From the NCBI RefSeq assembly GCF_000374305.1, contig NZ_KB894093.1, forward strand, positions 930,001 to 994,000: a DNA stretch of 64,000 nt, given 5' to 3'. This document shows, piece after piece, positions 59,601 to 64,000 of this stretch. Within the stretch, counting starts at the first letter, position 1. Each line of letters begins with the position of its first letter. The translations under genes were made by a program, and so were the position numbers. Under the pieces are notes generated by a model, which was given only the letters and a program-made list of their open reading frames with translations, was not told the origin of the DNA and searched no databases. This stretch comes from Actinomadura flavalba DSM 45200. Lineage in GTDB: Bacteria > Actinomycetota > Actinomycetes > Streptosporangiales > Streptosporangiaceae.

Positions 59601-60963
59601 CGCTTAGGAGGCCCAGGGCGAGGGTGGCTGTGGCGAGGGTGTAGGTGAGGAGAATTGTGGGTCGGTGTAGACGGGGTGGGGGTGGGGGGTCTTCGGGGCG
59701 GGTGAAGACGGGGGTCAGCCAGCGGAGGTAGTAGAAGACGCTGGCGACCGTGTTGGCCAGGGCCACGGCGGCCAGCCAGGTGTAGCCCGCGTCGATGGCG
59801 GCCGTGAACATCAGCAGTTTGCCGACGAAGACGGCGGTGGGCGGGGTGCCGATGAGCCCCAGCAGGAGGACGGCCAGGGAGACGGCCAGGGCCGGGGAGC
59901 GGGTCGCCAGGGCGCGGTAGTCCGTCAGGGTGTCGGTGTTGGTGGTCAGGACGACGGCGAAGGCGCCGAGGTTCGTCACGACGTAGGCGGCCAGGTAGTA
60001 GAGCAGGGCGGGTTCGGCAAGGTCGGTGCGGGTGGCGACGGCGACCGGGACGAGAAGGTAGCCCGCCTGGCTGATGGTGGAGTAGGCCAGGAGGCGGCGG
60101 ACGTTCGTCTGCGCGAAGGCCGCCAGGTTGCCCAGGGTCATCGTGGCCGCCGCCAGGACGGCGAACAGCTCGGGGCCGGGCGCCGAGGACGGGACGACGT
60201 CCGTGGCGACGCGGAAGAGGGCCGCGAAGGCGCCGATCTTGGGGACCGTCGTCACGAAGGCGGCGACGACCGGTGGGGCGCCCTCGGTGACGTCCGGAAC
60301 CCAGTGGTGGGCCGGGACGGCGCCCGCCTTGAACAGCAGGCCCGCGAGGAGGGCGACGAGCCCGGCCGTGACGGCGCCCGGCGGCGCGTGCGCGAGGTTC
60401 TGCGACAACGTGGCGTAGCTCGTGCCGCGACCCAGGCCGAAGAGGACGGTGACGCCCGCCAGCATGAGCACGCCCAGCAGGGCGCCCATCAGGTAGTACT
60501 TCAGCGCGGCCTCGGTGCCCCGGGCGTCCTTGGCGAAGCCCGCGAGGACGTACGCGGGGATGCTCGCGAGCAGGTACGCGGCAACGAGGACGAGCAGGTC
60601 GGCCGACGCCCCGAGCAGGATCGTGCCGAGCGCGGCCAGCAGGACGAGGACGGTGAACTCCGTCTCGCGCCGGTGCCCGCGCAGCGGACCGGCGGCGAGC
60701 GCCAGCACGACGAGCGCGGCCCCGAGCACGGTGACGCGCGTGACGTGCGTGACGGGGTCGAGCAGGAACGCCTCGAACGTCATGCCGTCGCCCCGCCCGG
60801 CCGCGACCAGCGCCGCGATCAGTCCGGCGCCCGCCCCCGCCGCCCCGAGCGCGACCGCGAGCCACTGCCGCCCGCGCGGGACGAACAACCCGGTCAGCAA
60901 CGCGACGACGACGCCCCCGAGCACGCACAACTCCGGCAGCAGATCGACCGGGTTCTCACTCAT
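59581..60963 (-). CDS. nuoN: NADH-quinone oxidoreductase subunit N
   Basis: A 460-residue membrane subunit of complex I with about 14 helices; it takes part in proton pumping. Typical blocks are LLVLVAAYLLASIPAYVLAGFAKD, the ALKYYLMGAL helix, LLFKAGAVPAHHWVPDVTEGAP and RRLLAYSTISQAGYLLV, with the pump Lys and the LFKxxxVPxHxWxPD signature present. ATG at 60963 (MSENPVDLLPEL); a GTG slightly upstream is possible. The gene follows nuoM after 163 bases, a longer gap than usual in nuo operons. Confidence 0.95.
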   Translation of the reverse strand: MSENPVDLLPELCVLGGVVVALLTGLFVPRGRQWLAVALGAAGAGAGLIAALVAAGRGDGMTFEAFLLDPVTHVTRVTVLGAALVVLALAAGPLRGHRRETEFTVLVLLAALGTILLGASADLLVLVAAYLLASIPAYVLAGFAKDARGTEAALKYYLMGALLGVLMLAGVTVLFGLGRGTSYATLSQNLAHAPPGAVTAGLVALLAGLLFKAGAVPAHHWVPDVTEGAPPVVAAFVTTVPKIGAFAALFRVATDVVPSSAPGPELFAVLAAATMTLGNLAAFAQTNVRRLLAYSTISQAGYLLVPVAVATRTDLAEPALLYYLAAYVVTNLGAFAVVLTTNTDTLTDYRALATRSPALAVSLAVLLLGLIGTPPTAVFVGKLLMFTAAIDAGYTWLAAVALANTVASVFYYLRWLTPVFTRPEDPPPPPRLHRPTILLTYTLATATLALGLLSGLTLLP

Positions 60964-61126
60964 CCCCACACCGCCACCCCCTCCCGGAACTCCGACGGCA
61001 CCGCCCGCCCAATGCGCTCCTGACCTCGACCCGGCCGCGCACGGGCAAGTCCCGCCGAGCACCAGGCCGTGCGACCGGGCCGTCGGGGAGACGGCCCGTG
61101 GCCGGGTCGGGCGGCGCGAGTCGTGG

Positions 61127-62608
61127 TCATGGCGCGAGCGCGTTGATCAGGGCGGTTGACGCCGGTTCGATGGTGTCGAGAAGCCAGCGCGGGGCTAATC
61201 CGATGAGGACGGAGAGGGCCAGGAGCGGTGTGACGGCCGTCCGTTCGGACCTGGTGAGGTCGGTGACACGGGCGGTGAGCGGGCCCGGAGCGCCCAGGAC
61301 GGTGCGTTGCAGGACGTGGAGGAACAGGGCGGCGGTGATGAGGACGCCCAGAAGCGCGAGGGCGCCGGGGACGGGGGCGCCGCCGCCCAGGGTGCCCGCG
61401 AAGATCTGGAACTCTGCGATGAAGCCGGACAGGCCGGGCAGCCCCAGCGACGCGAACGCCGCCAGGGCCGTCAGAACCGCGAAGGCGGGGGCGGCGCGGG
61501 CCAGGCCGCCGAAGCGGTCGAGGTCGTAGGAGCCGGCGCGGTCGTACAGGACGCCGCACAGGAGGAAGAGCGCGCCCGTCACCAGGCCATGGCTCACCAT
61601 CTGGGTGACGGCGCCCGTCACCGCGAGGCGGTGGGCGGCGGCGTCGCCCGCGAGACCGGCGACGCCCAGCGCGAGGACGATGTACCCCATGTGGCTGACG
61701 GACGTGTACGCCACCAGCCGTTTCAGGTTCCGCTGCGCGAGCGCCACCAGCGCCCCGTACAGCACGCTCACCACGCCGAGCACGATGATCACCCAGGCAT
61801 AGCGGCGCCATGCGTCGGGCAGCAGCGGCATCGCGATCCGGGCGAACCCGTACGTGCCCATCTTCAGCAGGACGCCCGCGAGGATCGCCGACCCGGCGGC
61901 GGGCGCGTCGGTGTGGGCGGGTGGCAGCCACGTGTGGAACGGGACGATCGGCGTCTTCACGGCGAGGCCGACGCCGACGGCGAGCAGCACCAGCGCCGCC
62001 ACGCCCGGGGAGCCGGTGAGCGGCGGGTCGTGGGTGAGGTCGACGATGTCGAACGTGCGCGGGGCCGAGCCGAGGTAGAGGCCGAGGAAGCCGAGCAGCA
62101 GGACCAGCGAGCCGAAGAAGGTGTACAGGAAGAACTGGAGCGCCGAGCGCGCCCGCTCGCCGTGCCCCCAGCCCGCGATGACGAAGTACATGCCGACGAT
62201 GGACAGGTCGAAGAAGACGAAGAACAGCAGCAGGTCGAGCGCGGCGAACAGGCCGAGGCAGACCGTTTGCAGGGCCAGGAACAGCGCGGCGCAGGCCCGT
62301 GGACGCGGCGTGGACCGCAGCGAGTACACCGCGCAGCACAGGAACAGGACGGCCGACATCGCCAGCAGCGGCAGTGACAGCCCGTCGACACCGACGTGGT
62401 AGCCCGCGCCGACCGATGGAATCCACCGCAGGCGCGTCTCGTGGGCGAGGCCCGCGCCGTCGTACCGCGCCCACAGCACGAGGACGAGCGCCAGGTCGAC
62501 GGCGGCGACGGCGATCCACACCGGGACGGCGGCACGGTCACCGATGCGGCGGACGGCGAGCAGGACGAGCGCCGCTGCGAGCGGTAGGAAGATCACCAGG
62601 GACAGCAC
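61127..62608 (-). CDS. nuoM: NADH-quinone oxidoreductase subunit M
   Basis: A 493-residue antiporter-like proton-pumping subunit of complex I with 14 helices. Signature blocks are VDGLSLPLLAMSAVLFL, the Glu-containing DLSIVGMYFVIAGWGH region, VKTPIVPFHTWLPPAHTDAP and RNLKRLVAYTSVSHMGYIVL. In helix 5 the usual FFEAxLIPM reads FFDLSIVGM, with Asp where Glu is the rule. It lies between nuoL and nuoN on one transcript, three bases after the nuoL stop. Confidence 0.95.
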   Translation of the reverse strand: MLSLVIFLPLAAALVLLAVRRIGDRAAVPVWIAVAAVDLALVLVLWARYDGAGLAHETRLRWIPSVGAGYHVGVDGLSLPLLAMSAVLFLCCAVYSLRSTPRPRACAALFLALQTVCLGLFAALDLLLFFVFFDLSIVGMYFVIAGWGHGERARSALQFFLYTFFGSLVLLLGFLGLYLGSAPRTFDIVDLTHDPPLTGSPGVAALVLLAVGVGLAVKTPIVPFHTWLPPAHTDAPAAGSAILAGVLLKMGTYGFARIAMPLLPDAWRRYAWVIIVLGVVSVLYGALVALAQRNLKRLVAYTSVSHMGYIVLALGVAGLAGDAAAHRLAVTGAVTQMVSHGLVTGALFLLCGVLYDRAGSYDLDRFGGLARAAPAFAVLTALAAFASLGLPGLSGFIAEFQIFAGTLGGGAPVPGALALLGVLITAALFLHVLQRTVLGAPGPLTARVTDLTRSERTAVTPLLALSVLIGLAPRWLLDTIEPASTALINALAP

Positions 62609-62611
62609 GTT

Positions 62612-64000
62612 TCACCTGACCAGGACGAGGACGACGGCCAACACGAGGAATCCGACCACGGCCTGAGCGAAGTACGTGTGCACCTTTCCGGTCTGTGGAT
62701 AACGTGCGAGCGCGCCGAGCCGCCGCGCACCCTCCCCCAGCCCTTGCACGGCGGCGTCTACGGGCTTTTCCACAGCCAGCGCGCCCGACGCCGCACCGCG
62801 CGAGAACGCCGCCGCACCGACGACGGCGCGCTGGACGACGTGGTCGTCGAACCAGGCGAGACCCCGCGCCAATGCGAGCACCGGCCGGACGATCCCGCGT
62901 TCGACGGCCCGTTCCAGGAACAGCCAGTCCACCGCGAAAGCCGCGAACCGGACCTTCGGCGGACGCCGCGCGACCAGCACCCCGACGCCGAGCACGACGA
63001 CGGCGAGCACCCCCGTCCCGACCAGCTCGACCACGTGCGGTCGAGCCGCCGGAGCACCGACCGTCCGCGCCCAGACCTCGTTCAACGGCGGCACCACGAC
63101 CACCCCCAGCCCGGCCGCCCCGGCCGCCAGCGCGACGAACGGCACCCCCGGCCCGATGCCCCCGCCACGCCCGGACCGGGAGGCGGAGCCCGGTCGCGCC
63201 TCGCCGCGCCACACGGCGATGAGCGCCTTGGCGGAGTACGCCGCCGCCAGAACCGTGGCCGCGAGCGTCACGCCAGCGAGGGGCCAGGAGCCGGTGGCGC
63301 CGAGGATGACGTCCTTGGTGAGCCACAGGGAGAGCGGCGGCACCCCGGCCAGCGCCAGCGCGCCGACGCCGAAGGTCACGCCGACGAGCGGGAGGCGGCG
63401 CGCGGCGCCGCGCAGGGCGGCGAGGTCCCTGGTGCCGAGGACGGTCAGCCAGGTTCCGGCGCCGAGGAAGAGCAGGCTCTTGACGGCCGCGTGCGCGGCG
63501 AGGTGGGCGACGCCTCCGGCGACGGCGGCGGTCCCGGCCGCCAGGACCATGAAGCCGAGCTGCGCGCAGGTGGACGCGGCCAAGAGCTGTTTGAGGTCGC
63601 GCTGCGCGAGCGCGACGAAGCCGAGCAGCAGCGCCGTCAGCGCCCCGGCCCACGCGACGAGCGTCGCGGCCCAGCCGGTCGCGGCGAGCAGCGGCTGGAC
63701 GCGCAGCACCAGGTAGGCCCCGGCGGCGACCATCGTGGCGGAGTGCAGCAGCGCGGACACGGCACTCGGCCCGGCCATCGCGCGGGACAGCCAGAACGAG
63801 AACGGGAGCTGCGCCGACTTGCCGAGCGCGGCCAGGACGATCCCGCCCGCGACGAGGTCGCGCCAGGGCGCGGGGGCGGCGGCGAGCCCGTCGAGCGCGA
63901 ACGAGCCGGTGCCCGCGAGGGCGCATCCGGCGGCGAAGTAGAGGCCGAGGTCGCCCGCGCGGGTGGTGAGGAAGGCGGTCGTCGCGGCGCGGACGCCGCC
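62612..64000 (-). CDS. nuoL: NADH-quinone oxidoreductase subunit L, 5' end beyond window
   Basis: The C-terminal 462 residues of the largest antiporter-like subunit of complex I. Visible blocks are KSAQLPFSFWLSRAMAGPSAVSALLHSATMVAAGAYLVLR, RDLKQLLAASTCAQLGFMVLA and AAVKSLLFLGAGTWL. The long lateral helix and final membrane helix (VVGFLVLAVVLVLVR) are at the C-terminus. The first roughly 180 residues lie to the right of the window. Confidence 0.94.
   Translation of the reverse strand, partial: GGVRAATTAFLTTRAGDLGLYFAAGCALAGTGSFALDGLAAAPAPWRDLVAGGIVLAALGKSAQLPFSFWLSRAMAGPSAVSALLHSATMVAAGAYLVLRVQPLLAATGWAATLVAWAGALTALLLGFVALAQRDLKQLLAASTCAQLGFMVLAAGTAAVAGGVAHLAAHAAVKSLLFLGAGTWLTVLGTRDLAALRGAARRLPLVGVTFGVGALALAGVPPLSLWLTKDVILGATGSWPLAGVTLAATVLAAAYSAKALIAVWRGEARPGSASRSGRGGGIGPGVPFVALAAGAAGLGVVVVPPLNEVWARTVGAPAARPHVVELVGTGVLAVVVLGVGVLVARRPPKVRFAAFAVDWLFLERAVERGIVRPVLALARGLAWFDDHVVQRAVVGAAAFSRGAASGALAVEKPVDAAVQGLGEGARRLGALARYPQTGKVHTYFAQAVVGFLVLAVVLVLVR

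Overview
This is very GC-rich actinobacterial DNA: frequent GTG and TTG starts, ATGA/GTGA gene overlaps, an actinomycete integrative element, IdeR/DmdR-type iron boxes, three RiPP loci and a nuo (complex I) operon. The gene mix suggests a filamentous actinomycete, possibly Actinomadura or a relative; that genus is inference only. MOBILE REGION (1-about 17200): a pSAM2-like actinomycete integrative and conjugative element (AICE). Minus-strand genes run int (3' end cut by the window), xis, repSA-like initiator, small Spd/transfer accessory genes, an FtsK/TraB-type DNA pump, and a Pra/SCO3933-like regulator. Next come a PP2C phosphatase, an HTH-plus-sensor protein, a GHKL ATPase and an XRE/DUF5753 regulator, then a plus-strand sigma-like protein. 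A CCCCTAGAC-type motif recurs in the control regions. Cargo follows: a lower-GC three-gene module (TIGR04255-like, HTH, and a protein of unknown function), a HAD hydrolase and an 82-codon gene. The element ends at 15505-15549 in the 3' half of a tRNA, probably tRNA-Phe. Beyond it lies the scar of a second, related element in tandem: an integrase C-terminus fused back to back with a HAD C-terminus, a second copy of the 82-codon gene, and a decayed tyrosine recombinase. CHROMOSOMAL ACCESSORY REGION (17287-53713): graspetide locus 1 (exporter, ATP-grasp ligase, two precursors); an adenylate/guanylate cyclase; a ferric-siderophore uptake locus with two iron boxes (two FecCD permeases, ATPase, lipoprotein, and an IrtAB-like asymmetric ABC pair); a deaminase; a secreted phosphatase/nuclease-fold enzyme; a divergent MFS/TetR pair with operators; graspetide locus 2 (ABC, ligase, two precursors separated by a hairpin); small secreted proteins; a broken HelD/HelR-type gene; lipid genes (PlsC, patatin); a NarL-type regulator; a prolyl oligopeptidase; and a class III lanthipeptide locus (SapB/RamS-like precursor with two S-x2-S/T-x3-C motifs, LanKC, two ABC half-transporters). 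The oligopeptidase is a good candidate leader protease. RIGHT END (53714-64000): an epimerase, an LRR protein, a GNAT acetyltransferase and a MaoC-like protein are separated by unusually long degenerate tandem-repeat arrays. At least two arrays are built from the 3' end of the neighbouring gene. The window closes with nuoN, nuoM and the 3' part of nuoL on the minus strand.
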